Counted from the stretch's first letter, positions 15,887-26,532 are shown. The stretch: DNA of 64,000 nucleotides from Sphingomonas sp. PP-F2F-A104-K0414 (GCF_004340945.1 NZ_SLYD01000004.1:434001-498000), one strand, 5' to 3'. A program made the numbers and translations. Notes: a model not told the origin generated them from the letters alone.

Positions 15887-18616
15887 ATGACCGCATTCCG
15901 CCCCCTCCTCGCGCTCCTCCTGCTCGGCACCGCGACGTTGCCCGGGTATGCGCAACCCAAGCCCGCCAAGCCAGTGTTCCGCCCGATTGCGCAGACCGCG
16001 CTTCGCACCTCCGCCTTCCGCGTCGCACTGCGCACCGACACGCAGACGCTCGCCCGATTGTCCCCCGCCGCCGAACCCGGTTTCGACTTCGTCCCCGGCG
16101 CGCGCGAAGCCGAGCGCGCCGCCGACGGCTATGTCCATATCGGCGACATCCACCTCCGCGTCCGTCAACCCGGCGGCGCCTGGACCGACTTCGCTTCCGC
16201 GCAGCACCGCAAGGCGATCCGCCGCCTGCCCGCGACCGGCGCGACGCTCGCCGCCGCCGATATCACCGCCTCGCTCGGGACCACCAGCCCGTTGCGCGTC
16301 GAGCGCCGCTGGATCGACGACCACGGCGTCCTCGCACTCCGCTTCACGCTGACCAACACGACGACCGCCCCCATCGAAATCGGCGCGCTCGGCCTGCCGA
16401 TGGTGTTCGACAACATCATCACCGACCGCAGCCTCGAACAGGCGCATGCGCAGGCGAGCTTCGTCGACCCGTATATCGGCCGCGACGCCGGCTATCTCCA
16501 GGTCACTCGCCTCAACGGCGCGGGTCCGGCGCTGCTCGTCCTTCCCGAAAAGGGCACGCCGCTCGAGGCCTACCGCCCGATCCTCGAAGCCGCCAAGGCC
16601 CCCAAGGGCGACATCTTCACCGACCGCAGCAAGCGCGGCCAGACCTCGGAAGGCTTCTACGACTGGACCGTCGCCAGCAAAGCCTTTGCCGAGAAGGAAT
16701 GGGCGAAGGCCGACGAGCAATGGAACACGCCGACCGGCTTCACGCTGGCCCCCGGCGCGGCGCGCACGATCGGCGTCCGCTTCGTCACCGCGCCGTCGAT
16801 CGCGGCCATCGAGGACACGCTCGTCGCCAACCACCGCCCCGTCGCGGTCGGCATCCCCGGCTACGTCGTTCCGACCGACCAGGACGCCTCGCTGTTCCTC
16901 AAGACGCCTCTACCCGTCGCCAAGGTCGAGAGCTTCCCTGCTGGTGCGCTCACCGCAACGCCGGCCGCCAGCGCGAAAGGCTGGGCCCGCTACACCGTTC
17001 GCAGCAAGGGCTGGGGCCGCGCGAGCCTCGCGATCACCTATGCCGACGGCAGCGTCCAGACGGTCAGCTATTACATCACCAAGCCGCTCGACCAGACGAT
17101 GGCCGACCTCGGCCGGTTCTCGACGACGCAGCAATGGTACGAGGACAAGGCCGACCCGTTCGGCCGCAACCCCGCGATCCTCACCTACGACCGCGAGACC
17201 GGCAAAGTGGTCACGCAGGACCCGCGCGTCTGGATCTCGGGGATGAGCGACGAAGGCGGCGCGGGCAGCTGGGTCGCGGCGATTTCAAAGCAGCTCGACA
17301 ACCCCGACCCGGTCGAGATCGCCAAGCTGCAACGCCTGGTCGACGAGACGATCCAGGGCGACCTGCAAGTCCCGGACGGCCCGCACGCCGGCGCGGTGCG
17401 GAAGAGCCTGTTCTACTACGACCCCGCCGCACATCCCGGCTGTTACGACCCGACCGTCGACTGGAAGACCTGGACCTCCTGGTCGAAGAAGGACGCGGGC
17501 GATCTCGGTCGCGCGTACAACTACCCACACGTCGCGATCGGCCACTGGGTGCTGTACCGCGTCGCGCGCAACCACCCCGGGCTCGTCACCGCGCATCCGT
17601 GGCGCTGGTATCTCGACCACGCGTTCCAGACCACCACCGCGATGATGCGTGACGCGCCCTATTACACGCAGTTCGGGCTGATGGAGGGCGACGTGTTCGT
17701 CGACATCCTTAAGGAGCTGAAGCGCGAAGGGCTGACCGCCGAAGCGACCGAGATGGAGCGCCTGATGAAGCAGCGCGCCGATCACTGGCGCACGCTACGC
17801 TATCCATTCGGCAGCGAGATGGCCTGGGATTCGACGGGCCAGCCCGAGGTCTACGCCTGGATGCGCTATTTCGGTTACCAGCCGCAGGCCGACGTGACGC
17901 GGAAAGTGATCCTCGCCTACGACCCGACGATCCCGAGCTGGGGCTATAACGGCAATGCGCGCCGCTATTGGGACTTCCTCTACGGCGGCAAATACCCGCG
18001 GATCGAGCGCCAGCTCCACCATTACGGCTCGACGCTCAATGCCGTCCCGCTGTTCGACGCCTACCGCGCCGACCCGACCGACCTGCGGCTGCTCCGCATC
18101 GCCTATGGCGGCATGATGGGCGGCATCACCAACATCGACCGCGACGGCTTCTCGTCGGCCGCGTTCCACTCCGCCCCCGACATGATGAAATGGGACCCGT
18201 ATAGCGGCGACTACGGCATGGGCTTCTACGGCCACGCGATCACCGCCGCGAGCTATCTGGTGAACGACCCGACCTTTGGCTGGCTGGGCTTCGGCGGCAA
18301 TGTCGAACAGGCGGCGGGCGCGGTCAGCATCACCCCGAGGGACGGCGCCCGCACGCGGCTGTTCATCGCCCCCGCTGGATTGTGGATCACGCTGGAGGCA
18401 GGGAAGATTGCGCGCGCGACGTATATGCCAGCGACCGGAGCGGTCACGCTGACGCTCGATGCGGCGACGAAGATCAATCCGACCGCGCGCGTCTTCGTCG
18501 AAACGACGACCAAGACCGGTCGGTCTTACACGATGGCAGGAGCCCGGTTCGAACGCGGCGGCTACACCGTCCCACTGGGATCGGCACCAATCAGTGTCGG
18601 CCTGTCACCTCAATAG
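15887..18616 (+). CDS. Large secreted DUF5695-like protein, putative glycoside-active enzyme
   Basis: A 909-residue protein with a signal peptide (LLALLLLGTATLPGYAQP). The N-terminal half looks beta-rich. The C-terminal half, from about residue 450, is helix- and aromatic-rich (TQQWYEDKADPFGRN, HPGCYDPTVDWKTW, WRWYLDHAFQTT, WGYNGNARRYWDFLYGG), in the style of (alpha/alpha)-barrel glycosidases and lyases. It most resembles DUF5695 proteins; I cannot name a catalytic pair. ATG 15887 has only a weak GAGCGAG upstream. It is divergent from the arabinofuranosidase and shares its operator-like site, so a role in degrading the same glycan is likely. It is the main uncharacterised enzyme candidate of the locus. 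Confidence 0.78.
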   Translation: MTAFRPLLALLLLGTATLPGYAQPKPAKPVFRPIAQTALRTSAFRVALRTDTQTLARLSPAAEPGFDFVPGAREAERAADGYVHIGDIHLRVRQPGGAWTDFASAQHRKAIRRLPATGATLAAADITASLGTTSPLRVERRWIDDHGVLALRFTLTNTTTAPIEIGALGLPMVFDNIITDRSLEQAHAQASFVDPYIGRDAGYLQVTRLNGAGPALLVLPEKGTPLEAYRPILEAAKAPKGDIFTDRSKRGQTSEGFYDWTVASKAFAEKEWAKADEQWNTPTGFTLAPGAARTIGVRFVTAPSIAAIEDTLVANHRPVAVGIPGYVVPTDQDASLFLKTPLPVAKVESFPAGALTATPAASAKGWARYTVRSKGWGRASLAITYADGSVQTVSYYITKPLDQTMADLGRFSTTQQWYEDKADPFGRNPAILTYDRETGKVVTQDPRVWISGMSDEGGAGSWVAAISKQLDNPDPVEIAKLQRLVDETIQGDLQVPDGPHAGAVRKSLFYYDPAAHPGCYDPTVDWKTWTSWSKKDAGDLGRAYNYPHVAIGHWVLYRVARNHPGLVTAHPWRWYLDHAFQTTTAMMRDAPYYTQFGLMEGDVFVDILKELKREGLTAEATEMERLMKQRADHWRTLRYPFGSEMAWDSTGQPEVYAWMRYFGYQPQADVTRKVILAYDPTIPSWGYNGNARRYWDFLYGGKYPRIERQLHHYGSTLNAVPLFDAYRADPTDLRLLRIAYGGMMGGITNIDRDGFSSAAFHSAPDMMKWDPYSGDYGMGFYGHAITAASYLVNDPTFGWLGFGGNVEQAAGAVSITPRDGARTRLFIAPAGLWITLEAGKIARATYMPATGAVTLTLDAATKINPTARVFVETTTKTGRSYTMAGARFERGGYTVPLGSAPISVGLSPQ

Positions 18617-18625
18617 TCAGAACAC

Positions 18626-18727
18626 CACCCCGGCGGAGGCCGGGGCCCAATTGGAAAGGTCACCGTGACGAAGGACCGTCCACAGTCAGCGACGTCCCCC
18701 AATTGGGCCCCGGCCTCCGCCGGGGTG
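18626..18727. repeat. 102-bp palindromic repeat, family A, copy 1
   Basis: The left arm starts CACCCCGGCGGAGGCCGGGG then CCCAATTGG. The right arm ends with its reverse complement (CCAATTGGGCCCCGGC, then CTCCGCCGGGGTG). About 44 bases of unrelated core lie between. It sits between the convergent secreted-protein and S9 peptidase genes. Copies at 30620-30721 and 51553-51654 have exactly the same total length. Confidence 0.9.
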
Positions 18728-18759
18728 GGACGTTGAGGGGCATGTATCTCAGTCTGCCC

Positions 18760-21051
18760 TCACTTGACCCCATTCCACTCCGGCACGGCTTCCCCAGCCA
18801 GCTCCCGAACGAAAAACCCGAACTGCCGCCGCGCGACATAATCGATCGGCCCGGTCGAGCGCCCGACACTATGCTCGCCCCCCGGCACCGCCAGCAGCTC
18901 GAAATCCTTCCCCGCACGGATCAGCGCGTCGGCGACCTGCATCGTCGAGGCGGGGTCGACATTGCTGTCCTGCTCGCCGACGATCATCAGCAGCTTGCCC
19001 GTCAATTGCGCGGCGTGATCGACCCCCGAGGCGGCTGCATAGCTCGCATCGACCGGCCAGCCGAGCCACTGTTCGTTCCAGCTGATCTTGTCCATCCGGT
19101 TGTCGTAACACCCGGCATAGGCCACCCCGACTTTGTAGAAATTGCCGTGGAACAGCAACGCGTTCAGCGTACTCTGCCCGCCCGCCGACGCGCCGTAGAT
19201 GCCGACCCGGCCGATATCGTAAGACGGGTCCTTCGCCGCCATCGCGCGGTGCCACGCGATGCGATCGGGGAAGCCAGAGTCCACGAGGTTCTTCCACGCG
19301 ACGTCGTGGAACGCCTTCGAGCGGTTCGCCGTCCCCATCCCGTCGATCTGCACGACGATGAAACCGAGATCGGCCTGCTCCTGCATCCCGATGACCTTGT
19401 CGCCGCCGGAATGGTACCCGAACGGCCAATATTGCTTGGGCACGAAACTGTCGTGCGGCCCCGCATAGATGTTCTCGATCACCGGATAGCGCTTGCGCGG
19501 GTCGTAGTCGCGCGGCCTGACGACGACGCCCCATATGTCGGTCCTGCCGTCGCGCCCCTTCGCAACGAACACCTCGGGCGGCCTGAATCCCGCCGTGCGC
19601 AACGCGCTGTCGTCGCCCCTGGTGATCGTCGCGACCAGCGCGCCGTCGCTCGACCGGTGCAGTTCGCTGACAGTCGGCAGGTCGACGCGCGAATAGGTGT
19701 CGACGTAGAGAGTCCCATCGGGCGAGAACCGCGCGTCGTGATCCGCCTTGGCCGGCGTCAGCGCGGTCAGGTGGCGACCGTCGAAATCGATCCGGTAGGC
19801 GTGGCGGAAATACGGGTCCTCGCCCGCGTTCATCCCGCTCGCGGCAAACACGATCTGGCGCTTGGCGTCGTCGACAGCGACCACGTCGCGCACCACCCAG
19901 TCCCCGGTCGTAATCCGGTTTTTTACGGCCCCGGTGCGGCCGTCGATCAGGTACAGGTGGTTCCAGCCATCGCGTTCCGACGCCCAGACGATCTCGCGGC
20001 CATCCGCGCCGACCTCGTGCGCATAGCGGCGGTCGGCATAGACGAAGGTCTTCGCATCCTCGGTCACCGCGGCGTGCGCGACGCCGGTCTCCGCATCGAC
20101 CGCGACGATCCGCGCCTGGCCGAAACCGCGCCGGACATAATCGAACGCCACACTCCGTCCGTCACTCCGCCAGCGTGGCGCGGAGAGTTCGTACGCGTTG
20201 GGGAACAGCGCGTCGTCGATCACCGTCTGCCGCCGCGTCGCCACGTCGAACAGCACCGGCCGCTCCTGGTCGATTGCGTCGCCGGGCTTCGGATAAAGCT
20301 GGCTCTGCAATTCCGGCTGGAGCTGATCGCGCGGCGACGATTCCACCCGCAATACCCGCCGCTGATAGCCCGGCTTGACCCGATAGATCATGATGTGGCG
20401 GCTGTCGGGCGACCAGCGCAGCGTCTCGGGATCGTAGAAATCGCCCGCGCTTCCATCGACGCTGAGCGGCACGATCGTGGTGGCGCCGGTCTTGCGCACG
20501 ACAAGGTTGTCGCCCTGTACGAACGCGGTCCAATTCCCATCGGGCGAAACCTTCGGACTATTGTCCGCCGGCACCGACATATCGCGCACCACGCCAAATC
20601 CGCGCGGTCGGCTCCGATCGACCGCCGCCTCGCACCGATAGACGACGATGCCGCACTGCCAGCGCGTCTCGTCCAGCGAGAACGCAATCGCCTTGCCGTC
20701 CTCCGCATAATCGAACTCGGCGAACGGCAGGTGCATCGGATCAACCGCCTCGTGACGCGCATCGCCCAGCGCCGCCGCAAGCTTGGCCGTATCGAACGCG
20801 GCCGACTTGGCGAGCGTCTTCGCATCCACCGTCTCGAACGCGAACCCGCCCGCCACCGTCTTGCGATAGGAAAAGCGCCGCCCGTCCGGCGTCCAATGCG
20901 CGGGCCACGCAATGTCGCGCGTGAGATCCTGCCAAGCGCGACGCAAGCCGATCGAGCGCCGAAACGCAGCTTTGTCGGGGGCCGCTTCCGCCGCCACCGA
21001 AGCGCACAGCAATACCAGCGCAAGCGCCCGCGACGAACGACGTGCAGTCAT
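18760..21051 (-). CDS. S9 family (DPP4-like) serine peptidase
   Basis: A 763-residue exported protein with a signal peptide ([17 protein letters not shown]). The N-terminal beta-propeller (DPPIV_N-like, repeated WSPDSRH/SPDG blades) is followed by an alpha/beta-hydrolase prolyl oligopeptidase domain. The catalytic triad is visible: Ser near 622 (GASAGG), Asp near 695 (EQDSN) and His near 727 (GEHSVG). DPP4-type enzymes remove X-Pro dipeptides from peptide N-termini. ATG 21051 overlaps the stop of the upstream GH2 gene (ATGA) with AAGGA ahead of it. It is third in the TonB receptor / GH2 / peptidase unit and fits trimming of proline- or hydroxyproline-rich peptides in the periplasm. The exact cleavage site is inference. 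Confidence 0.9.
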   Translation of the reverse strand: MTARRSSRALALVLLCASVAAEAAPDKAAFRRSIGLRRAWQDLTRDIAWPAHWTPDGRRFSYRKTVAGGFAFETVDAKTLAKSAAFDTAKLAAALGDARHEAVDPMHLPFAEFDYAEDGKAIAFSLDETRWQCGIVVYRCEAAVDRSRPRGFGVVRDMSVPADNSPKVSPDGNWTAFVQGDNLVVRKTGATTIVPLSVDGSAGDFYDPETLRWSPDSRHIMIYRVKPGYQRRVLRVESSPRDQLQPELQSQLYPKPGDAIDQERPVLFDVATRRQTVIDDALFPNAYELSAPRWRSDGRSVAFDYVRRGFGQARIVAVDAETGVAHAAVTEDAKTFVYADRRYAHEVGADGREIVWASERDGWNHLYLIDGRTGAVKNRITTGDWVVRDVVAVDDAKRQIVFAASGMNAGEDPYFRHAYRIDFDGRHLTALTPAKADHDARFSPDGTLYVDTYSRVDLPTVSELHRSSDGALVATITRGDDSALRTAGFRPPEVFVAKGRDGRTDIWGVVVRPRDYDPRKRYPVIENIYAGPHDSFVPKQYWPFGYHSGGDKVIGMQEQADLGFIVVQIDGMGTANRSKAFHDVAWKNLVDSGFPDRIAWHRAMAAKDPSYDIGRVGIYGASAGGQSTLNALLFHGNFYKVGVAYAGCYDNRMDKISWNEQWLGWPVDASYAAASGVDHAAQLTGKLLMIVGEQDSNVDPASTMQVADALIRAGKDFELLAVPGGEHSVGRSTGPIDYVARRQFGFFVRELAGEAVPEWNGVK

Positions 21052-23513
21052 CGGATATCCTTGGTCAGACCGATGAGCGGCAGCATCGCCGGCGCGAGGC
21101 CGTCGCCACGCGCCTCCAGCCGGATCGGCCCGCCCTTCGCACCCGCCTGCACCAGCGCCATGCACAAGCCGTTGAACGCAGAGCGCGACGTCGCATGATC
21201 GGGCTCCAGACTCCGCGGATCGCCATTGCCGACGCCGAGCAGCTTGGCATCACCTGTCAGCGCGAACGTCACGCGATCCGACGCCGTCGGCATCTCGCGG
21301 CGTTTCGCATCGAGGATCGCCACGCGCACCACCGCGACTTCGCCCGGCGCCAGTTGCCGCCGATCGCTCGACAGCCCGATCCGCGCTGCCGCCCCGGTCG
21401 TCTCGCGCACCGCGTGCATCACGCGCTTGCCGCCGCGATACCCGTGCGCCGCGATCCGCCCCGCCGCATAGGGCACCTGCCATTCGAGATGTTTGTTCTT
21501 CACCACCGCCTGCCGCCCGAGGCTCCGCCCGTTCAGGACCAGTTCGACCGCCTCGCAGTTGCTGTGCACCCACACCGATACCGGCTGGCCCTCGCGCCCC
21601 GCCCAGTTCCAGTGCGGGAACAGGTGCAGCACCGGCTCGCCGCTCCACCACGCGCGGTAGTAAAAGTAATTGTCCTTGGGGAAGCCGCACAGGTCCATCT
21701 GGCCGAAGTTCGAGACGTTCTCGGGCCAGCGTTCGAACGGGGTCGGTTCGCCACGATAGTCGAACCCGGTCCATACGAACCCACCGCTCAGGAACGGCCG
21801 CGCGTCGTAGAAACTCCACCATTTTTCCGCAGTCGTCGCCCATTTGGGAAATTCGCGGTCGTAGGCGGGCACGAAGCCCGCCTTGTCATCCCGCGCATAT
21901 TCGCCGCGGGTCATCACCGTGCTGCCCGTCTCCGTACCGATCATCGGCATGTCGGGGTGCGCGGCGTGGTACGGATCGATCGCGTCGAGGTAGTAATTGC
22001 ATCCCATCACGTCGAGCACGCGCGACGCCCCCTCGGCGAACTTGCCGTTGAACGCCTCCGTCACCGGCCGCGTCCCGTCGAGTTCGTACACCTTGCGCTT
22101 CATCGTCTCGGCGATCCGCGCGCCGGTTTCGGTGCCGCGGTGGATCTCCTCGTTGCCGATGCTCCACAGGACGATGCTCGGATGATTGCGCCCCTGCCGG
22201 ACCATCCGTTCGAGCTGCCCCAGGCCCTCGGCATTGCTCGACATCTGCCGCGTCTCGTCGATCATCAGGATGCCCATCCGGTCGCACGCGTCGAGGATCG
22301 CGGGCGACGGCGAATGATGCGTCGAGCGATAGGCGTTGCTGCCCATCGCCTTCAGCCGTTCGAGTCGCCAGACGTGCAGGCTGTCGGGCACCCCGAAGCC
22401 GACCCCGGCATGATCCTGGTGGTTGCAGGTGCCCTTGATCTTGACCGGCTTGCCGTTGAGGAAGAACCCGTGGTTCGCGTCGAACCGGATCGTGCGGATG
22501 CCGAAGGTGGACGTGTCGCGATCGACCAGCGTGCCGTCGACAAGGATCTCGCTGATCAGCGTGTAGAGATGCGGCATTTCCAGCGACCAGAGCGCAGGCG
22601 CGACGATGCGGGTCTCCTGCGTCGCGGTCGTCGCGCCCCAAGCCGGCAGCGCGAGCGGGTCCGCGAACAGCACTAGGCTCTTCCCGTCTGGACCGATCAC
22701 CGTCGATCGAACCCGCGCCTCACACGCAGGGCCATCATTCGCGATCTCGGTTGCAACCCGGACCGTGGCGCCGCCGGTCTCGACGGAACAGCGCACCGTG
22801 GCACCCCAGCGCCGGACATGCACCGGCGCGGTCTTCACCAACCGCACGTCGCGGTAGAGCCCCGCCCCCTCGTACGACCACGCCTCGCCGAGGCTCACGT
22901 CGCAGCGGATGACGAGCACATTGGCCTCGCCGGGCTTGGCGAAATCCGTGACGTCGATCTCGAACGGCGCATACCCGCTCTCGGTCGAGCCGACGACGAA
23001 GCCGTTGAGTATCACGAGACAATCGCGCGCGACCCCATCGAACTGGAGCAGCAACCGCCGCCCCGCGTCCGCCTTGGCCAACGCAATCACCCGGCGATAC
23101 CAGCCGACGCTGGTCGCCGGCCACATCCGCCCGACCGGCTTGAACCCCTGGAACGATCCGGTCCGGTCCGCCTCGCTCCCCGCCGGCCCGAACTCTTCGA
23201 ACGGCAGGTCGACCGCCCAGTCGTGCGGCAGCGTTACTGCCGTCCATGCGCTGTCGTCGAACTTGGGCTCGGCAACCGGCGTGCCGACATCGCCCGACTT
23301 GGCGTAGGTGTCATGCGAGCGCCCGAACCCGAAATCCTTCGCCGGATCGCTCGCGTGGCCGAGATGGAACCGCCACCCCGTCGCCAGCGACACGATCTCG
23401 CGTAGGCTGGCCGAGCCCGTCCCCGCCGCACCGATCGGCACGGCGGGGAGGATCGTCGCGAGCGCGGTCACGCCACCCGTCTTCAGAACGTCGCGGCGGA
23501 CCAGGTTCGTCAT
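21048..23513 (-). CDS. GH2 glycoside hydrolase (beta-galactosidase-type), exported
   Basis: An 821-residue protein with a Tat-like signal (NLVRRDVLKTGGVTALATI) and the full GH2 layout: sugar-binding jelly roll (LPHDWAVDLPF), Ig-like domain, TIM barrel, then DUF4982-like and Ig-like C-terminal domains. The acid/base is in WSIGNEE (near residue 454) and the nucleophile in GTETGS (near 528). DUF4982-bearing GH2 enzymes are mostly beta-galactosidases; beta-glucuronidase is an alternative. ATG 23513 is preferred over a TTG at 23525. It lies between the TonB receptor (15-base gap) and the S9 peptidase (overlap), so it acts on a glycan or glycopeptide taken up by that receptor. Confidence 0.92.
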   Translation of the reverse strand: MTNLVRRDVLKTGGVTALATILPAVPIGAAGTGSASLREIVSLATGWRFHLGHASDPAKDFGFGRSHDTYAKSGDVGTPVAEPKFDDSAWTAVTLPHDWAVDLPFEEFGPAGSEADRTGSFQGFKPVGRMWPATSVGWYRRVIALAKADAGRRLLLQFDGVARDCLVILNGFVVGSTESGYAPFEIDVTDFAKPGEANVLVIRCDVSLGEAWSYEGAGLYRDVRLVKTAPVHVRRWGATVRCSVETGGATVRVATEIANDGPACEARVRSTVIGPDGKSLVLFADPLALPAWGATTATQETRIVAPALWSLEMPHLYTLISEILVDGTLVDRDTSTFGIRTIRFDANHGFFLNGKPVKIKGTCNHQDHAGVGFGVPDSLHVWRLERLKAMGSNAYRSTHHSPSPAILDACDRMGILMIDETRQMSSNAEGLGQLERMVRQGRNHPSIVLWSIGNEEIHRGTETGARIAETMKRKVYELDGTRPVTEAFNGKFAEGASRVLDVMGCNYYLDAIDPYHAAHPDMPMIGTETGSTVMTRGEYARDDKAGFVPAYDREFPKWATTAEKWWSFYDARPFLSGGFVWTGFDYRGEPTPFERWPENVSNFGQMDLCGFPKDNYFYYRAWWSGEPVLHLFPHWNWAGREGQPVSVWVHSNCEAVELVLNGRSLGRQAVVKNKHLEWQVPYAAGRIAAHGYRGGKRVMHAVRETTGAAARIGLSSDRRQLAPGEVAVVRVAILDAKRREMPTASDRVTFALTGDAKLLGVGNGDPRSLEPDHATSRSAFNGLCMALVQAGAKGGPIRLEARGDGLAPAMLPLIGLTKDIR

Positions 23514-23528
23514 AGCGTTATCCAAGCG

Positions 23529-26468
23529 TCAGAAGTTCACCGTCGCGCCGACGAACAGCGTGCGGCCCAGCACGTCATACACGCCGGGATAGGTGTTGCC
23601 GTTGCCGAACGACGACAGGATGCCCGAGGCGATCGCCGGCGGATCCTTGTCGAACAGGTTGTTGACGCCGGCGCGAAGCTGGAGCCCCTCGCCGACCGCG
23701 ACCGTGCCCGCGAGATCGATGTAGTTGTACGCCGAGATCTTCCGATTGATCACGCTCGGCGTCCCCGCGAGGAAGGTGTTGTCCGACAGCGACGACAATT
23801 TGACCTGGTCGATATGCCGCCACGACACCGACACGCTCGCGCCCTGCGGCATCTGCCATGTGGTGCGCATCACGTGCCGCCACTTCGGGTTGGGCTGGCC
23901 ACAGGTGTACCCGAACAACCCCTTGCAGTCATAGCTGCCCAGCCCCTTCAGCGGCTCGGATACCTGCGAGATCAGCCGCGTGCCGACCATGTTGAGGTTA
24001 AGCTTGCCGAGCGCGCCGATCCCCAGCGTGTAATCGGCGGTGAGATCGATCCCCGACGTCTTGAGCGACCCGGTGTTGTACGTGGTCGACACGATATAGC
24101 CGTTGCTGCCGAACAGCGCGCCCGAACGCGGGTCGCGCGTGAACAGCCCGCAATAGAACGGATCGCTCGCCGCGACGCACTGGCTGATCGCGAGCGACGG
24201 ATCGACCGAGCTGATATAGTCCTTCACCTTGATGTGGTAATAATCGACCGACAGCGTGAAGTTGCGCACCATCCGCGGCGTCAGCACCATGCCGAGCGTA
24301 TAGGTGTCGGCCTTTTCAGGCTTCAGCGCAGAATTGCCGCCATATTGCGCCGAGCACGTATCCGACGGGCACTCGACGATGTTGCCATATTGCGCCTGCG
24401 TCACGCCGGTCAGGCGGCAGATATCGAGCGAGGCGGTGGGCGACGTCCCCGAACACGGATCCTGTGCGGAGACGTTGCCGATCGAGCGCGAGCCGAACAG
24501 CTCGCCGATGTTCGGCGCACGGATCGCCCGGTTATAGCTGAAGCGGAAGCGCGCATCCTTGACCGGCGCCCAGCTTGCCTCGCCCTTGTAGGTCCAGACG
24601 TTGTATTGCGACTTCAACCCGGTCGACTGCTGGCTGTTGCGATACGCGGAATAGCGCAGGCCGCCGTTGAGCGTCAGTTCGTGCGCGAACGGCAGGTCCT
24701 GCAGGATCGGGATCTCGATCTCGCCATAGCCTTCATTGACGGTGATGCGGCCATCCGAATTGGTCGTGCCGCCCTGCTGCGCGATCGCGTCCGCGGTGAA
24801 GTTGAGCGTCTCGCGACGATGCTCGCCGCCCAGCGCGATGTTGACGCCGCGCTTCGCCCAGGGGCTGGAGATGCCGAACGTCCCGAGGTCGCCATTCACG
24901 TTCGCGGACATCACGTCCAGCACGTTGCGCGACGCGGTGTTGCTCTCCGAAAACAGGTACGCGCCCTGCGCATCGGTGATCGCGTTCGCCTGGAACACGT
25001 TGATCGGCACGCACGCCGGGTCGCTGCCATCGATGACCGAGCGACAGGTCGGAACCCCGCCGACGTTGACCACGTCGAGCGCACGCTGCGCCTTCACATT
25101 GTCGACGTTGTTCAGATACGTCTCGTTGTAGCGCACCAGGGAATGCAGATAGTTGACGTCGTAGCGGAAGCCGTGACCGAGATCGCCACGGACACCTGCG
25201 GAATAGCGATAGTCCTGATGGCGCAGATCGTCGCGACGCGACTGGCCCGAGCCGAGGCGATAACCGATCAGCGTGTCCTGCGTCGCGTTCGTCCCCGCCG
25301 CCGCGCCGCACAGCGACTGCTGCTGCGACGCGCTCATCAGCGGGTTGTTGCAGGGGACGGTGAAGGTGGTGCCGAGGAACAATGCGGACGGTGCGACCTG
25401 CGAGAAGGTGTGATCCTTCATATACATGAAGCTGCCATAGACTTCGGCGATCGGTGCGATCTCGAACTTGGCAAACGCGCCGCCGGTGATGCGCTCGTCG
25501 GAGCGCTGGAAGTAGTTGGTCGGCGCGTAGTTGTACGCATAGGCCGAGGTGTAGGGCACCCAGGTCGGCGTGCCGTTGGCGTTGTTGGTCAGCGTCCTGC
25601 CCGAATTGGGCCCGCCGAGCGGCACGAACGTTCCGATCGGCGTGTTGCTCGATCCGCCGCAGATGAAACCATTGCCCGCGGCATCCGACGGGTTGAGCGC
25701 GCAGGCGGAGACATCGCGGTTCGCCTGGAGCACCGGATCGGTGTGACGATAGCCGCCATAGACGGTGATGTTGCCGCGCCCGTTCGCGAAATTCTTGCCG
25801 TACGCCGCGTTCAGATCCTGCTTGCCGCCATCGGCGACGCGGCCCGGCGCGTTTGCATAGCCACGCGTGGTCAGGACGTTGCGCACCCCGCTGTTGTCGT
25901 TGGTGTGCAACCCAAGCCCGGACTGGACGTCGATCCGCAGCCCGTCGAGATGATCCTTCAGCACGAAGTTGACGACGCCCGCGACCGCGTCCGAGCCGTA
26001 GACCGCGGACGCGCCGCCGGTCACCACGTCGACCCGGTCGATCAGCGCCGACGGCACGAAGTTCAGATCGATCGCCTGCTGCGGCATCAAGCGCTGGCCG
26101 TTGAGCAGGATCAGCGTGCGGTTCGAGCCCAGGTTGCGCAGGTTAATGTTGGCGGTGCCGTCCGACCCGTTCGAGACGTTCTCGTTCGCGTCGGCGGTGA
26201 ACTGCGGCAGGCGGTTCAGCACGTTCTCGACGTTGACCGCGCCCTGATACTTGATCTCCTGGTCCGTCACCGAGGTGATAGGACTGTTGCTGGCCAGATC
26301 GGGGCGGCGGATGCGCGTGCCGGTGACCACGATGGCGTCGTCTGCGCCCGTTTCGGCGGTTGGCTGCGGCACGGGCACGACCTGCGCATAGGCACTCGAC
26401 GAGAGCAGCATCGCGACCATCGCGCCCAAGCTCGACCGATTACGAAGTTTTCCGACCAAAAATGTCAT
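23529..26468 (-). CDS. TonB-dependent outer-membrane receptor
   Basis: A 979-residue receptor with a signal peptide (MVAMLLSSSAYAQ), a TonB-box-like DDAIVVTG and a plug domain (NVENVLNRLPQF, NLGSNRTLILLNGQRLMPQQ, GGASAVYGSDAVAGVVNF). The large beta-barrel ends in LFVGATVNF with the terminal aromatic required by the BAM machinery. The tyrosine-rich, cysteine-bearing extracellular loops resemble sphingomonad/xanthomonad carbohydrate-type (CUT) receptors. It heads a unit with GH2 and S9 peptidase genes, so the ligand is probably a plant glycan or glycopeptide. An AT-rich operator-like site at 26533-26548, shared with the arabinofuranosidase promoter, lies 65 bases upstream of the ATG. Confidence 0.95.
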   Translation of the reverse strand: MTFLVGKLRNRSSLGAMVAMLLSSSAYAQVVPVPQPTAETGADDAIVVTGTRIRRPDLASNSPITSVTDQEIKYQGAVNVENVLNRLPQFTADANENVSNGSDGTANINLRNLGSNRTLILLNGQRLMPQQAIDLNFVPSALIDRVDVVTGGASAVYGSDAVAGVVNFVLKDHLDGLRIDVQSGLGLHTNDNSGVRNVLTTRGYANAPGRVADGGKQDLNAAYGKNFANGRGNITVYGGYRHTDPVLQANRDVSACALNPSDAAGNGFICGGSSNTPIGTFVPLGGPNSGRTLTNNANGTPTWVPYTSAYAYNYAPTNYFQRSDERITGGAFAKFEIAPIAEVYGSFMYMKDHTFSQVAPSALFLGTTFTVPCNNPLMSASQQQSLCGAAAGTNATQDTLIGYRLGSGQSRRDDLRHQDYRYSAGVRGDLGHGFRYDVNYLHSLVRYNETYLNNVDNVKAQRALDVVNVGGVPTCRSVIDGSDPACVPINVFQANAITDAQGAYLFSESNTASRNVLDVMSANVNGDLGTFGISSPWAKRGVNIALGGEHRRETLNFTADAIAQQGGTTNSDGRITVNEGYGEIEIPILQDLPFAHELTLNGGLRYSAYRNSQQSTGLKSQYNVWTYKGEASWAPVKDARFRFSYNRAIRAPNIGELFGSRSIGNVSAQDPCSGTSPTASLDICRLTGVTQAQYGNIVECPSDTCSAQYGGNSALKPEKADTYTLGMVLTPRMVRNFTLSVDYYHIKVKDYISSVDPSLAISQCVAASDPFYCGLFTRDPRSGALFGSNGYIVSTTYNTGSLKTSGIDLTADYTLGIGALGKLNLNMVGTRLISQVSEPLKGLGSYDCKGLFGYTCGQPNPKWRHVMRTTWQMPQGASVSVSWRHIDQVKLSSLSDNTFLAGTPSVINRKISAYNYIDLAGTVAVGEGLQLRAGVNNLFDKDPPAIASGILSSFGNGNTYPGVYDVLGRTLFVGATVNF

Positions 26469-26532
26469 GAGTGCCCGCGCCCCTGTTTGGATGTTGCGCG
26501 CAATCCATCACGTCGCCGAGTTTATGTCAAAT

